Positions 24,654 through 34,053 are shown, counted from the stretch's first letter. The stretch: 64,000 bases of DNA from Croceitalea dokdonensis DOKDO 023 (GCF_001306415.1 NZ_LDJX01000003.1:372001-436000); one strand, 5' to 3'. Notes: generated by a model from the letters alone, not told the origin. Made by a program: numbers and translations.

Positions 24654-25406
24654 TTACATTTTTAGGTAGAATGCTTTGGTAAGGCCTATATAATCTGCCG
24701 TATACTGGTGGCGATCGGTCTCTATGACAAGTAAGTCTGTCGCCGCCTGCTGTTCCTTAAAGCTAAATTCCAATAAACATCGCTTGATATTAGTGGTTTT
24801 TTTGCCTTTGACCCGGGTGACACGGACCGGGAACAGACTGTTTGTCCTAGCTAGGGAAACAAATCTTTGTTCTTCCTTAAACGGAATAATGGTGGCAAAT
24901 TTCCCTGTTTCGGAGAGTAAATGGCCTACTCCAGACAAAAGCTCCTCAAAAGGCAAGGAGTTATAAAACCGTGCTTTTTTTCGGTTTTCTGGGATATCTT
25001 TTTGCTGATGGTCAAATTCTGAGGGAGCTTCGTAAAAAGGTGGGTTGCATAAGATGAGGTCATACGGCTCTTCCAAAAGCGTTTGATCTTCCATGGATTC
25101 TTCTAAAAATTCTCCAAAACTGGCGTGATAACAGAACAGTCTATCCGCCCAAGCAGAAGCTTCAAAATTATCCACACATTGTTCATAGGCATCATTGTCC
25201 AATTCCAGGGCATCAATGGTTTCTGCATGGGAACGTTGGGCCATTTGGAGTGCCAAAAGCCCTGTGCCCGCGCCAATATCCAGAATGCGTTGTGGTTGAT
25301 GTTCAATGGATGCCCAAGCCCCTAAAAGCACCCCATCTGTCCCCACTTTCATGGCGCATCTGTCTTGCTGTACGGTGAATTGTTTGAATTTAAATGGTTT
25401 GTTCAT
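24654..25406 (-). CDS. trmN6: tRNA1(Val) (adenine37-N6)-methyltransferase
   Basis: The 250-residue SAM-dependent enzyme methylates A37 of tRNA1(Val). The SAM-binding motif is ILDIGAGTGLLALQMAQ and the N6-adenine catalytic motif is NPPF in DLILCNPPFYEAPS. The N-terminal FKFKQFTVQQDRCAMKVGTDGVLLGAW is diagnostic of the YfiC/TrmN6 group. Length matches the family. Confidence 0.93.
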   Translation of the reverse strand: MNKPFKFKQFTVQQDRCAMKVGTDGVLLGAWASIEHQPQRILDIGAGTGLLALQMAQRSHAETIDALELDNDAYEQCVDNFEASAWADRLFCYHASFGEFLEESMEDQTLLEEPYDLILCNPPFYEAPSEFDHQQKDIPENRKKARFYNSLPFEELLSGVGHLLSETGKFATIIPFKEEQRFVSLARTNSLFPVRVTRVKGKKTTNIKRCLLEFSFKEQQAATDLLVIETDRHQYTADYIGLTKAFYLKM

Positions 25407-25548
25407 CTATGGTGGTCTAGAAACAAAAGTATAGTTTGCTGTTTTGATGGTTATCAGCATTGATGTAAAAATAGGAATCGGACATTGGCCCAACCGAGTT
25501 TGATACTAGATTACCATCAACGCTACAGGTAAGATTTTTTAAAAATCA

Positions 25549-26076
25549 TCATCCTAGATATAATTCCACCAGCCCTTCCGGTGTGCTTACGTGGATGGTC
25601 CTGTTCTGGCGGTCTACCTTGGAAATGATGGCGTCGGTTACGGGAATCAACAGTTCTTTGTCTCCTTTCTTGGCTTCAAAAAGCACTTGGGAAGATGAAT
25701 CGTTTACGGAAACAATAGTGCCAATAGGGCCATGTTGTGCATCCATCAATTCAAATCCGATCACTTCATGGTAGTAAAATTGGTTTCCGGAAAGCTGCGG
25801 CAAGAGCGTTAAGGGCAGGTAAAGTTCAGCCCCTAGGATGCGGTCTGCGGCCGCTTCATCTTTAACCCCTTCAAAATCTATCCGCAATAGGGCAGATTTA
25901 TGGAGACGGCATTTGTCAATAAAAAATGGAACCAGGTTGTTTCCTAAAGAAACAAGCACTGATTCCATGTTTTCGTAAAGCTCAGGTTCATCGGCATCAA
26001 TTTTGGCCAATACCTCACCTTTAAAACTGTATTTGGAAACCACTTTGCCCAAGTAGAAACAATCTTCCTTGCGCAT
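25549..26076 (-). CDS. rimM: Ribosome maturation factor RimM
   Basis: RimM binds ribosomal protein S19 and assists maturation of the 30S head. The N-terminal beta-barrel is seen in YLGKVVSKYSFKGEVLAKI and the C-terminal PRC-barrel in FYYHEVIGFELMDAQHGPIGTI. The ATG at 26076 (MRKEDCFYLG) is chosen over a TTG farther up. It lies 9 nt after rpsP, the usual rpsP-rimM pairing. Confidence 0.95.
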   Translation of the reverse strand: MRKEDCFYLGKVVSKYSFKGEVLAKIDADEPELYENMESVLVSLGNNLVPFFIDKCRLHKSALLRIDFEGVKDEAAADRILGAELYLPLTLLPQLSGNQFYYHEVIGFELMDAQHGPIGTIVSVNDSSSQVLFEAKKGDKELLIPVTDAIISKVDRQNRTIHVSTPEGLVELYLG

Positions 26077-26085
26077 GGTGTTCAA

Positions 26086-26673
26086 TTACTCTTTTGGAGA
26101 TTCTTCTTCGGTGGCTTCTGGCGCAGCTTCTTCGGCTACGGGAGCTTCCTCATTTGCTTCAGCAACCGCCTCCTCAACAACAGGAGAGGTCTCCTCAACA
26201 ACCTCCTCCGTAGCTTCTTCTACTTCTGGCATTGCCGCAGCGGCACGTTTTTCGCTGAATTCTTTTTCCGCTTCCAACGCTTTTGCCTTGGCATTGGCCT
26301 CTTCCTTGCTCAGTCCATCACGTTTGGCCTGCACGGCAGCTTCTTTTTCAGCGATCCAGGCATTGAATTTTTCCTCGGCCTGCTCCTCTGTCAATGCACC
26401 TTTGCGTACACCGCCCAATAAATGGTGCTTTAAAAGCACGCCCTTATAGGATAAGATGGCTCTAGCGGTATCCGTTGGCTGTGCCCCGTTGCTCAACCAT
26501 TTTACGGAATTGTCCACATTAACGTCAATGGTGGCAGGATTGGTGTTGGGATTGTAGGTTCCTAATTTTTCAAGAAATTTTCCATCTCTTTTAGCCCTTG
26601 CATCCGCTGCAACGATCCAATAAAATGGTTTTCCTTTTTTACCGTGTCTCTGTAATCTAATTTTAACTGGCAT
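26086..26673 (-). CDS. rpsP: 30S ribosomal protein S16 with long acidic C-terminal extension
   Basis: The first 80 residues are typical S16 ([20 protein letters not shown], then GTYNPNT). They are followed by about 110 residues not found in the E. coli protein: a Lys/Glu/Ala helix ([20 protein letters not shown]) and a tail of Glu-Val-Ala repeats. Such extensions are common in Bacteroidota. A candidate -7 promoter box on the minus strand, TATTTTTG, lies at 26746-26753, giving a leader of about 70 nt. rimM follows in the same operon. Confidence 0.95.
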   Translation of the reverse strand: MPVKIRLQRHGKKGKPFYWIVAADARAKRDGKFLEKLGTYNPNTNPATIDVNVDNSVKWLSNGAQPTDTARAILSYKGVLLKHHLLGGVRKGALTEEQAEEKFNAWIAEKEAAVQAKRDGLSKEEANAKAKALEAEKEFSEKRAAAAMPEVEEATEEVVEETSPVVEEAVAEANEEAPVAEEAAPEATEEESPKE

Positions 26674-26923
26674 ATCACATTAATTTGTAGGGTGCCCGAC
26701 CCAGGTTATTAATTCTTTTTAATTCGCCCATCGATTAGGCGGCTGCAAAAATACATTTATTTTTACAATAGTCCTTACAATGGGATAAAAAGTTAAATCC
26801 CTTAACATGCGCCGTTTAGGACCATAAATCTATGTTAAAGCAGGCCCTAGGCTTGACTTTCTGCTTAAAACCTGTATATTAACGAGTGTAAGTTATTGAA
26901 AGACAATAACATTGGAATTAAAA

Positions 26924-27394
26924 ATGAAGATAGATAGAATGAAGTACACCGTAGAAATGTCAAACAAATTGAATGAATTGTTGGAAAGAACGTATGATGC
27001 TGAAAAAGGATTTAAACAAGCAGCCGACAAAGTAGAGAACCCAACGTTAAAGAAATTTTTTAAAGAGCGGGTAAATCAGCGATATGAATTTGGTCATGCA
27101 CTCAAAGATGAAATCAAATCCTTCGGGCAAAGCCCAGATAAAGGGGGAAGTACTAAAGGCACACTCCATAGAAATTGGATAGACCTCAAAACATTTTTCT
27201 CCAATAACAATGAGGAAGCTATGTTAGAAGAGGTCAATCGTGGAGAAAAAGAAGCGATAGAAACCTATAATGATATCTTGCACGATAAAGAATTTGTATT
27301 GCCCCCAACGACGGAAAGTCTGTTGATGAGACAGCGCAATGCCATACGGGAAACTTTGGAAACTGCAGAAATTTTTGAAAGTGCCGTGTCCTAA
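26924..27394 (+). CDS. DUF2383-like four-helix-bundle protein
   Basis: The 156-residue protein is all helical and soluble and resembles the PA2169/DUF2383 ferritin-like family (LNELLERTYDAEKGFKQAADKV, then EEVNRGEKEAIETYNDIL and LLMRQRNAIRETLETAE). Members often respond to stress, but no enzymatic activity is established. The ATG at 26924 is taken as start; the one at 26939 is also possible. A strong terminator follows. Confidence 0.75.
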   Translation: MKIDRMKYTVEMSNKLNELLERTYDAEKGFKQAADKVENPTLKKFFKERVNQRYEFGHALKDEIKSFGQSPDKGGSTKGTLHRNWIDLKTFFSNNNEEAMLEEVNRGEKEAIETYNDILHDKEFVLPPTTESLLMRQRNAIRETLETAEIFESAVS

Positions 27395-27415
27395 GACACT
27401 ACTATTTAGTTAATA

Positions 27416-27445
27416 AAAAGTCGGACACCTGTCCGACTTTTTTTA
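27416..27445 (+). terminator. Rho-independent terminator
   Basis: AAGTCGGACA (27418-27427) pairs perfectly with TGTCCGACTT (27430-27439) around a 2-nt loop and is followed by seven T residues. It ends the DUF2383-like transcript. Confidence 0.88.
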
Positions 27446-27532
27446 TGGTTGATAACTCCTTACAATTCTATTTTCTCCCAAAAGGCCTTTTGGCTATTTT
27501 TATTCTTTTCAATACTAAAAAATAGTTTTAAT

Positions 27533-27633
27533 GTCAGTTCGAGTAAAATCCCTTTGGGATTTTGTATCGAGAACCGACTTTCCAAAACCTATTCTCGATA
27601 TAATTTGGAATGCCCAAAAACACTCGAATTGAC
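27533..27633. repeat. Three-helix inverted-repeat element upstream of dnaE
   Basis: The outer arms GTCAGTTCGAGT (27533-27544) and ACTCGAATTGAC (27622-27633) pair with one G-T exception. Inside lie a perfect hairpin AAAATCCC-TTT-GGGATTTT (27545-27563) and a perfect stem TATCGAGAA (27565-27573)/TTCTCGATA (27592-27600). The whole would fold as a branched cruciform. The outer sequence GTCAGTTCGAGT resembles a motif seen in intergenic repeats of flavobacteria. It ends 22 nt before the dnaE start. Confidence 0.65.
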
Positions 27634-27655
27634 GGTTTTTAATTGACATCCATAT

Positions 27656-30600
27656 ATGTACCTGATTTTTGACACAGAGACCACAGGCTTGCCCAAACGT
27701 TGGGACGCCCCCATTACAGATACGGACAACTGGCCACGTTGCATACAAATAGCATGGCAGTTGCATGATGATATGGGGCGCTTGGTAGAGCACCAGGATT
27801 ATTTGGTACGGCCAGAAGGCTTTAATATTCCGTATGAGGCGGAACAGATACATGGGATTTCCACCGCATTGGCAGAACAACAGGGAATCCCCTTGGCCAC
27901 TGTGCTTCAAAAGTTTAATGCGGCCATGGAAAGGACCACGTTTATTGTGGGTCAAAACGTGGGTTTTGATGTCAATGTCATGGGAGCGGAGTTTCATCGC
28001 ATGGGCGTGGAAAACCCTTTGCAATCGCTTCCTGTTTTGGACACCTGTACGGAGCATACCGCCCAACTCTGCCAAATTCCCGGAGGGCGGGGTGGCAAGT
28101 TTAAACTGCCCACCTTAACCGAGCTCCACCAATACCTTTTTAATAAGCCCTTTGCCGAAGCACACAATGCAACGGCGGACGTAGAGGCGACCACAAGGTG
28201 TTTTTTAGAGCTGATCAGAAGAAAGCAGTTCACAAAAGAACAGCTAGACGTCCAACCTGGTTATTTTCAAAAGTTTTCTGAGGCTAATCCACAGGAGATA
28301 GCGCTCATCGGCCTAAAACATATCAACCTTAAGAAAGCGTCCAAAAAAATTGCCGATGCCCTTTGGGATGCGGATACGGGAGGGGTTTCCCATGAGGAGC
28401 TCAAGGAGAATAAGGCCTCCTTGGAACAGGTTCCCTTTGCCCATCTGCACAACCATTCCCAATTCTCCGTGCTACAGTCCACCATCAACATCAAAGCATT
28501 GGTAAAGGCTACCGCAGATCAGCGGATGCCCGCAGTGGCGCTTACGGACCATGCCAATATGATGGGGGCCTTTCATTTTGTAAAGGAGGTTAACGCGCAC
28601 AACAAAGCCGTAAAGGCGGCAAAGGAAGAAGCGGAGGCCAACCCGGGGGAACATGGGCAAGACGTGGGCCAAGAAATCACCCCGATTATTGGCTGTGAAT
28701 TCTTTGTATGTGAAGACCATAGCAACAAAAATGTTAAGGATTATGGCTATCAAATTGTGCTTTTGGCCAAAAACAAGAACGGCTACCACAATTTGGCAAA
28801 AATGTCTTCTTTAGCCTACACGGACGGGTTTTATTACGTACCGCGCATCGATAAGAACATCATCAAAAAATACAAAGAGGATATTATCGTACTCACGGGC
28901 AACCTTTATGGTGAAGTGCCGGGCAAGATTCTAAATGTGGGCGAAAACCAGGCCGAAGAGGCCCTTTTGTGGTGGAAGAAAGAGTTTGGCGACGATCTGT
29001 ACATTGAACTGATGCGCCACGGTCAAGAAGATGAGGATCGGGTGAATGCCGTACTGCTAAAGTTTGCCGCCAAGCATGATGTTAAGGTCATTGCCACCAA
29101 TAATACCTATTACTGTGCCAAGGAAGATGCGGAGGCACATGATATCCTACTTTGCGTAAAGGATGGGGAAAAGCGTGCCACCCCAATAGGGCGGGGACGT
29201 GGTTACCGGTATGGCCTGCCCAACCAAGAGTATTATTTTAAGTCCCAAGAAGAAATGAAGGCCCTATTTCAGGATAGGCCGGATGCGATTTTTAACATTC
29301 AGAAAATCATTGATAAGATAGTGCCTTTTGAACTGGCGCGTGACGTACTGCTTCCAAAGTTCGACATTCCGGAGGAGTACAAAGACCCGCAGGATGCCAT
29401 AGATGGAGGCAACCGTGGGGAAAATGCTTATTTGCGGCACATTACCTATGAAGGGGCCAAAAAACGCTATGGTGAAATTACCGATGAGATACGGGAACGG
29501 ATTGATTTTGAGTTGGATACCATTAAAAACTCTGGCTATCCTGGGTATTTTTTAATTACGGAGGATTTTATCCGCGAAGCTCGAAATATGGACGTTTCCG
29601 TAGGGCCAGGGCGTGGTTCTGCCGCGGGTTCGGTAGTGGCATATTGTCTGACCATTACCAATATTGACCCGCTGAGATACGATTTGCTTTTTGAGCGGTT
29701 CTTGAATCCGGATAGGGTATCCATGCCCGATATTGATATTGACTTTGATGATGAAGGCCGTGGACGCGTGATGGACTATGTTATCAATAAATATGGAGCC
29801 AACCAGGTAGCACAGATCATTACCTACGGTACCATGGCGGCAAAGTCGTCCATCCGAGATACAGCAAGGGTATTGGATCTGCCGTTAAATGATGCGGATA
29901 GGATTGCCAAGCTTATTCCCACCATGTCCAAATTGGGTAAGATTTTTGGGAAATCTGAAGCCGAACTAAAGAAAAAGTTTAGGGCAGAAGATTTGGAAAA
30001 AGTAAATGAACTGCTCAATATTTCTGAGGAGGAGGGACTGGAGGCCCAAACGATAAACATGGCCAGGACCTTGGAGGGTTCCGTCCGTAATACCGGTATA
30101 CATGCCTGTGGGGTCATCATTACCCCGGACGATATTACCAATTTTGTACCCGTGGCAACCGCAAAGGATTCCGAGCTGTACGTGACCCAGTTCGACAATT
30201 CCGTGGTGGAGAGTGCCGGCCTTTTAAAAATGGATTTCTTGGGATTAAAAACCCTGACCCTAATCAAGGATACCGTTAAAATAGTAAAGGCCAAACATGG
30301 GATTGACTTGGTTCCGGATGATTTTCCGCTGGATGATGAAAAAACTTATGAACTTTTTCAGCGGGGTGATACGGTAGGGATATTCCAGTATGAATCTCCC
30401 GGGATGCAAAAGCACATGAAGGACCTGAAGCCCACGGTGTTTGACGATCTCATTGCCATGAACGCACTTTACCGTCCTGGGCCCATGGAATACATTCCCA
30501 AGTTTATTGCCAGAAAGCACGGCAACGAGGAAATCACCTATGACCTGCCAGATATGGAGGAGTACCTAAAGGAAACTTACGGGATTACGGTCTACCAAGA

Positions 30601-32050
30601 GCAGGTGATGTTGTTGTCCCAGAAACTGGCCAATTTTAGCAAGGGTGATGCGGATATGCTCCGTAAGGCCATGGGCAAAAAAATCTTTGCCCTACTACAA
30701 AAATTAAAACCCCAGTTTTTGGAAGGGGGCCAAGCCAATAGACATCCCAAGGATATCCTGGAAAAAATATGGAAGGACTGGGAGGCTTTTGCAGCCTATG
30801 CCTTTAATAAGAGCCACTCTACTTGTTACGCATACATAGCCTACCAGACCGCCTACCTAAAAGCGCATTACCCGGCGGAATATATGGCGGCTGTATTGAG
30901 CAATAATATGAACGATATTAAACAGGTGACCTTCTTTATGGAGGAATGTAAGCGAATGGGGCTGGAAGTTCTGGGTCCAGACGTTAATGAATCTTACTAC
31001 AAATTTGCGGTAAACAAAGATGGCGCCGTACGTTTTGGGATGGGCGCGGTAAAAGGCGTTGGGCGTTCTGCCGTGGAAACCATTGTGGAGAACCGTAAAA
31101 AAGATGGGCATTTCCATTCCGTTTTTGACCTGGCCAAGCGGGTAGACTTGCGGGCGGCCAACAAAAAGGCCTTTGAAAACCTTGCCGTGGCAGGCGGGTT
31201 CGATTCGTTTGGGGGCACGCATCGGGCCCAATACTTTCACCAAGAAGGCGATGGGGTCACATTTTTGGAGAAAGTGATCAAATCTGCCGCCAAATACCAA
31301 GAAAACAAAAATTCCTCCCAGATGGATATGTTCGGCGGAATGAGTGAGGCAGAGATACCGGAACCTGTGGTGCCGCCTTGTGAGGAATGGGGTACCATGG
31401 AAAAGTTACGCCGGGAAAAAGAAGTGGTGGGCATTTATATTTCCGGACATCCCCTGGACGATTTTAAAACAGAGATCAATGCTTTTTGCAATGCCAGTAT
31501 TTCCCATCTTAACCATTTGGAAAAGTATGTGAACCGTGAACTTACCCTTGCCGGGGTCATTACGGATGTGCAACATCGTATTTCAAAAAACGGAAAAGGC
31601 TGGGCGGCATTTACCATGGAGGACTATACGGAATCCTTTGAATTCAGGATTTTTGGGGAAGAATACCTTAAGTTCCGGCATTTTCTAATGATCAATTCCT
31701 TTGTCCACCTTAGAATATATGTCCGTGAGGGTTGGGTAAGCAGGGATACCGGTAAAAAGGGGGAGCCACGCATGCAGTTCAATGGTTTTGCCCAGTTACA
31801 GGACGTGATGGAAAATAGTGCCAAAAAACTCACCATTAAATTGGATATTGACCGCTTACAAGAGCAGCGCATACATACCCTAAAAGAAACCTTGGCATCC
31901 CACAAGGGCAACCATCCACTTAATTTTGTGATTTATGAGATGGAGGAAGAAATAAAACTTAAGTTAAGCAGCCGAAAGCAAAAAGTACAGATTACCAGTG
32001 CATTGTTGCACCAGCTGGAAGAACAAGAGGTCCATTACAAATTAAACTAG
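27656..32050 (+). CDS. dnaE: DNA polymerase III alpha subunit with N-terminal epsilon-like exonuclease
   Basis: The 1464-residue replicative polymerase begins with a DnaQ-type 3'-5' exonuclease (FDTETTGLPKRW at 4-15, VGQNVGFDVNVMG, and the H-x4-D motif HNATADVEATTR near 170) not present in the E. coli alpha subunit. Then come a PHP domain (HLHNHSQFSVL, about 263), the C-family polymerase core (VGPGRGSAAGS near 648, PDIDIDFDD near 690), the tandem HhH region and an OB fold (LAGVITDVQHRISKNGKGW near 1295). The fused proofreading domain would make a separate epsilon subunit partly redundant. Only a structured repeat precedes it; no promoter was clear. Confidence 0.96.
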   Translation: MYLIFDTETTGLPKRWDAPITDTDNWPRCIQIAWQLHDDMGRLVEHQDYLVRPEGFNIPYEAEQIHGISTALAEQQGIPLATVLQKFNAAMERTTFIVGQNVGFDVNVMGAEFHRMGVENPLQSLPVLDTCTEHTAQLCQIPGGRGGKFKLPTLTELHQYLFNKPFAEAHNATADVEATTRCFLELIRRKQFTKEQLDVQPGYFQKFSEANPQEIALIGLKHINLKKASKKIADALWDADTGGVSHEELKENKASLEQVPFAHLHNHSQFSVLQSTINIKALVKATADQRMPAVALTDHANMMGAFHFVKEVNAHNKAVKAAKEEAEANPGEHGQDVGQEITPIIGCEFFVCEDHSNKNVKDYGYQIVLLAKNKNGYHNLAKMSSLAYTDGFYYVPRIDKNIIKKYKEDIIVLTGNLYGEVPGKILNVGENQAEEALLWWKKEFGDDLYIELMRHGQEDEDRVNAVLLKFAAKHDVKVIATNNTYYCAKEDAEAHDILLCVKDGEKRATPIGRGRGYRYGLPNQEYYFKSQEEMKALFQDRPDAIFNIQKIIDKIVPFELARDVLLPKFDIPEEYKDPQDAIDGGNRGENAYLRHITYEGAKKRYGEITDEIRERIDFELDTIKNSGYPGYFLITEDFIREARNMDVSVGPGRGSAAGSVVAYCLTITNIDPLRYDLLFERFLNPDRVSMPDIDIDFDDEGRGRVMDYVINKYGANQVAQIITYGTMAAKSSIRDTARVLDLPLNDADRIAKLIPTMSKLGKIFGKSEAELKKKFRAEDLEKVNELLNISEEEGLEAQTINMARTLEGSVRNTGIHACGVIITPDDITNFVPVATAKDSELYVTQFDNSVVESAGLLKMDFLGLKTLTLIKDTVKIVKAKHGIDLVPDDFPLDDEKTYELFQRGDTVGIFQYESPGMQKHMKDLKPTVFDDLIAMNALYRPGPMEYIPKFIARKHGNEEITYDLPDMEEYLKETYGITVYQEQVMLLSQKLANFSKGDADMLRKAMGKKIFALLQKLKPQFLEGGQANRHPKDILEKIWKDWEAFAAYAFNKSHSTCYAYIAYQTAYLKAHYPAEYMAAVLSNNMNDIKQVTFFMEECKRMGLEVLGPDVNESYYKFAVNKDGAVRFGMGAVKGVGRSAVETIVENRKKDGHFHSVFDLAKRVDLRAANKKAFENLAVAGGFDSFGGTHRAQYFHQEGDGVTFLEKVIKSAAKYQENKNSSQMDMFGGMSEAEIPEPVVPPCEEWGTMEKLRREKEVVGIYISGHPLDDFKTEINAFCNASISHLNHLEKYVNRELTLAGVITDVQHRISKNGKGWAAFTMEDYTESFEFRIFGEEYLKFRHFLMINSFVHLRIYVREGWVSRDTGKKGEPRMQFNGFAQLQDVMENSAKKLTIKLDIDRLQEQRIHTLKETLASHKGNHPLNFVIYEMEEEIKLKLSSRKQKVQITSALLHQLEEQEVHYKLN

Positions 32051-32320
32051 TTTCTGCAAAGTATCCCCACCCAGATGCCAAAGAAGTTGCTGGAGAAGGT
32101 GGTACGGTTCTGGCATGATGCGCTCTGGGTTACGCTAAGTTTCTAAATTGTAAGGCATTCGCAAAGGGAAGGGTAAGGGCTTTGGAGGCATATACACTAT
32201 AAGTTTAGGTTGGATAAGGCTATAAATTTGATTGATAACCACATAGCCAAAAGGTATTTTTACCAAGTAAGGAATGGGCAACATATTTGACTAAATTTGC
32301 AAACAGATAAAATATACATC

Positions 32321-32638
32321 ATGGCATTAGAAATAACAGACGCAACTTTTGATGAAGTTGTATTAAAAAGTGACAAACCCGTTGTAGTGGATTTTTGGGC
32401 CGCTTGGTGCGGACCCTGTAGAATGGTAGGTCCCATTATTGACGAGGTGAGTGCAGAATATGAGGGCAAGGCCGTTGTCGGTAAGGTAGATGTGGACGCC
32501 AACCAAGAGTTTGCGGCCAAGTACGGAGTTAGGAACATCCCTACCGTTTTGGTATTCAAAGATGGCGAAATTGTAAGTCGCCAAGTAGGGGTATCCCCTA
32601 AAAACGTGTATACGGAAGCCATAGACGCTTTGTTATAA
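32321..32638 (+). CDS. trxA: Thioredoxin
   Basis: This is a cytoplasmic disulfide reductase of 105 residues with the active site WCGPCR, the conserved VDFWAAWC strand and the cis-proline region IPTVLVFKDGE. It can recycle the thioredoxin-coupled ArsC found in this window. The ATG at 32321 is chosen. A -7 type box TAAATTTG lies at 32292-32299 upstream, without a clear -33 box. A terminator follows the gene. Confidence 0.96.
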   Translation: MALEITDATFDEVVLKSDKPVVVDFWAAWCGPCRMVGPIIDEVSAEYEGKAVVGKVDVDANQEFAAKYGVRNIPTVLVFKDGEIVSRQVGVSPKNVYTEAIDALL

Positions 32639-32663
32639 AAAAGCGGTCCGTTAAAGTTTTGGA

Positions 32664-32690
32664 AAAGACCTGGCAGTACCAGGTCTTTTT
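32664..32690 (+). terminator. Rho-independent terminator after trxA
   Basis: AAAGACCTGG (32664-32673) and CCAGGTCTTT (32679-32688) form a 10-bp stem with a 5-nt loop, ending in a T run. It separates trxA from the DUF58 gene. Confidence 0.85.
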
Positions 32691-32710
32691 GCGTTATATT
32701 AGGAGCTGTT

Positions 32711-33640
32711 ATGAACATCCGGGACCAATTAAATTCCTCAAAACTCTTTGCCAATTTGGAGTTGCTCGCCAAACAAGTGGTAGAGGGTTTTATTAGTGGC
32801 ATCCATAAAAGTCCGTTCCATGGGTTTTCTGCGGAATTTGCGGAACATAAGATTTATAATACGGGCGAAAGCACCAAGCATATAGACTGGAAGCTTTTTG
32901 CCAAAACGGACAAATTGTACACCAAGCGCTATGAAGAGGAAACCAATCTGCGCTGCCATATGATATTGGACAACTCGGCCTCCATGTACTACCCAGAGGT
33001 GCAAAACCCGCGGTTAGACCATTTGAATAAGGTAAGTTTTGGTGTGCTGGCCATAGCGGCCATTATGCATGCCCTAAAAAAACAAAGAGACGCCGTTGGC
33101 CTAAGTATTTACTCGGATGATTATAACTTTTACAGTGGGGAGAAAAGTAGCCAGAGGCACTTTCAGATGTTATTGGACCAATTAAATGGGGTGGTCCGGG
33201 ATAAAAATCCTTCAAAGGCCAGCAACACCTATGAGCACCTTCACCTGATTGCCGAAAAACTGCATCGCCGGAGCTTGGTCTTTTTATTCTCCGATATGCT
33301 ACAGCCCCAAGTGGAGCAAGACCAACTTTTTGAAGCGTTACGACATTTGACGTATAACAAGCACGAGATTGTACTTTTTCATCTAACGGATGAGACCCAC
33401 GAAGTAAATTTTGATTTTGACAACCGTCCCAAACGTTTTGTAGATGTAGAAACCGGCGAGCATATGGATTTGTATGCAGATAGCATACGAGAGGCCTACC
33501 AAATAGAGATAGGTGCCTACATGGATCAGTTAAAGTTAAAGTGCGCCCAATATAAAATCAAATACGTGGAGGCCAGGGTACAGGACGATTTTTCTACCGT
33601 ACTGAACACCTTCTTTGTGGCAAGGCAAAAATTTAGCTGA
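32711..33640 (+). CDS. DUF58 protein with von Willebrand A-like fold
   Basis: The 309-residue soluble protein carries the DUF58 core with HIDWKLFAKTDKLYTKRYEEE and then a vWA-like segment starting CHMILDNSASMYY, in which DxSxS (DNSAS) gives the metal-ion adhesion site. DUF58 proteins usually act with MoxR-type AAA ATPases as chaperones for periplasmic or metal enzymes; no moxR gene is adjacent here. It lacks the N-terminal membrane helices of longer members. A tRNA gene follows. Confidence 0.88.
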   Translation: MNIRDQLNSSKLFANLELLAKQVVEGFISGIHKSPFHGFSAEFAEHKIYNTGESTKHIDWKLFAKTDKLYTKRYEEETNLRCHMILDNSASMYYPEVQNPRLDHLNKVSFGVLAIAAIMHALKKQRDAVGLSIYSDDYNFYSGEKSSQRHFQMLLDQLNGVVRDKNPSKASNTYEHLHLIAEKLHRRSLVFLFSDMLQPQVEQDQLFEALRHLTYNKHEIVLFHLTDETHEVNFDFDNRPKRFVDVETGEHMDLYADSIREAYQIEIGAYMDQLKLKCAQYKIKYVEARVQDDFSTVLNTFFVARQKFS

Positions 33641-33653
33641 AATTAAAAAATAG

Positions 33654-33684
33654 TTTGCTTGAACCAAAAAGCGGTGTATATTTG
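33654..33684 (+). promoter_or_regulatory. Promoter of tRNA-Asp
   Basis: TTTG (33654-33657), a 19-nt spacer and TATATTTG (33677-33684) match the Bacteroidota consensus exactly. The mature tRNA begins about 80 nt downstream. Confidence 0.75.
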
Positions 33685-33765
33685 CAAGCGCTTTGCAAAA
33701 AGCATTTGAACAAGATTTGAATTCCGCTGTTGCGGAGGTCTTAAGCAAATTAAGGTAAAATCATT

Positions 33766-33839
33766 GGTCTGGTAGTTCAGTTGGTTAGAATACCTGCCTG
33801 TCACGCAGGGGGTCGCGGGTTCGAGTCCCGTCCAGACCG
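33766..33839 (+). tRNA. tRNA-Asp (GTC)
   Basis: The cloverleaf is complete: acceptor GGTCTGG/CCAGACC, D-arm GTTCAGTTGGTTAGAAT, anticodon stem CCTGC/GCAGG with loop CTGTCAC (anticodon GTC) and T-arm GCGGG-TTCGAGT-CCCGT. CCA is not encoded. Its own promoter lies upstream, a terminator hairpin just downstream, and an integrase remnant about 215 nt beyond. Confidence 0.97.
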
Positions 33840-33840
33840 C

Positions 33841-33876
33841 AAAAAGCTCTCAAGAAATTGAGGGCTTTTTTATTTT
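33841..33876 (+). terminator. Terminator after tRNA-Asp
   Basis: AAAGCTCTCAA and TTGAGGGCTTT pair with a single G-T wobble around GAAA, followed by a T run ending near 33876. Confidence 0.75.
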
Positions 33877-33950
33877 GTTTGATGTCAAAATTTAACATTT
33901 GAAACCATATAAAAAAGGAGGAAATCGGTCCCTCTTTTATCCCTCAAAAA

Positions 33951-34052
33951 ATGCACACCAGAATCGATGTAATTCACTGTTAAAGAAAATTTTACAAAGA
34001 AATTTTAACATTTGTTTTTCGTACCTTCTGGTGAGCATTTAAAACACTCACC
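33951..34052. repeat. Long-range inverted repeat before the integrase remnant
   Basis: ATGCACACCAGAA (33951-33963) and TTCTGGTGAGCAT (34026-34038) are complementary at 12 of 13 positions. Part of the right arm, GGTGAG (34030-34035), can instead pair with CTCACC (34047-34052). The two hairpins exclude each other. The stretch lies between tRNA-Asp and the integrase remnant, where an attachment region or integrase leader would be expected. Confidence 0.4.
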
Positions 34053-34053
34053 T

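Noticed and set aside
26069-26449. Ser/Ala-rich open frame on the plus strand
   Set aside because: It is the antisense of the acidic tail of rpsP and only mirrors its repeats.
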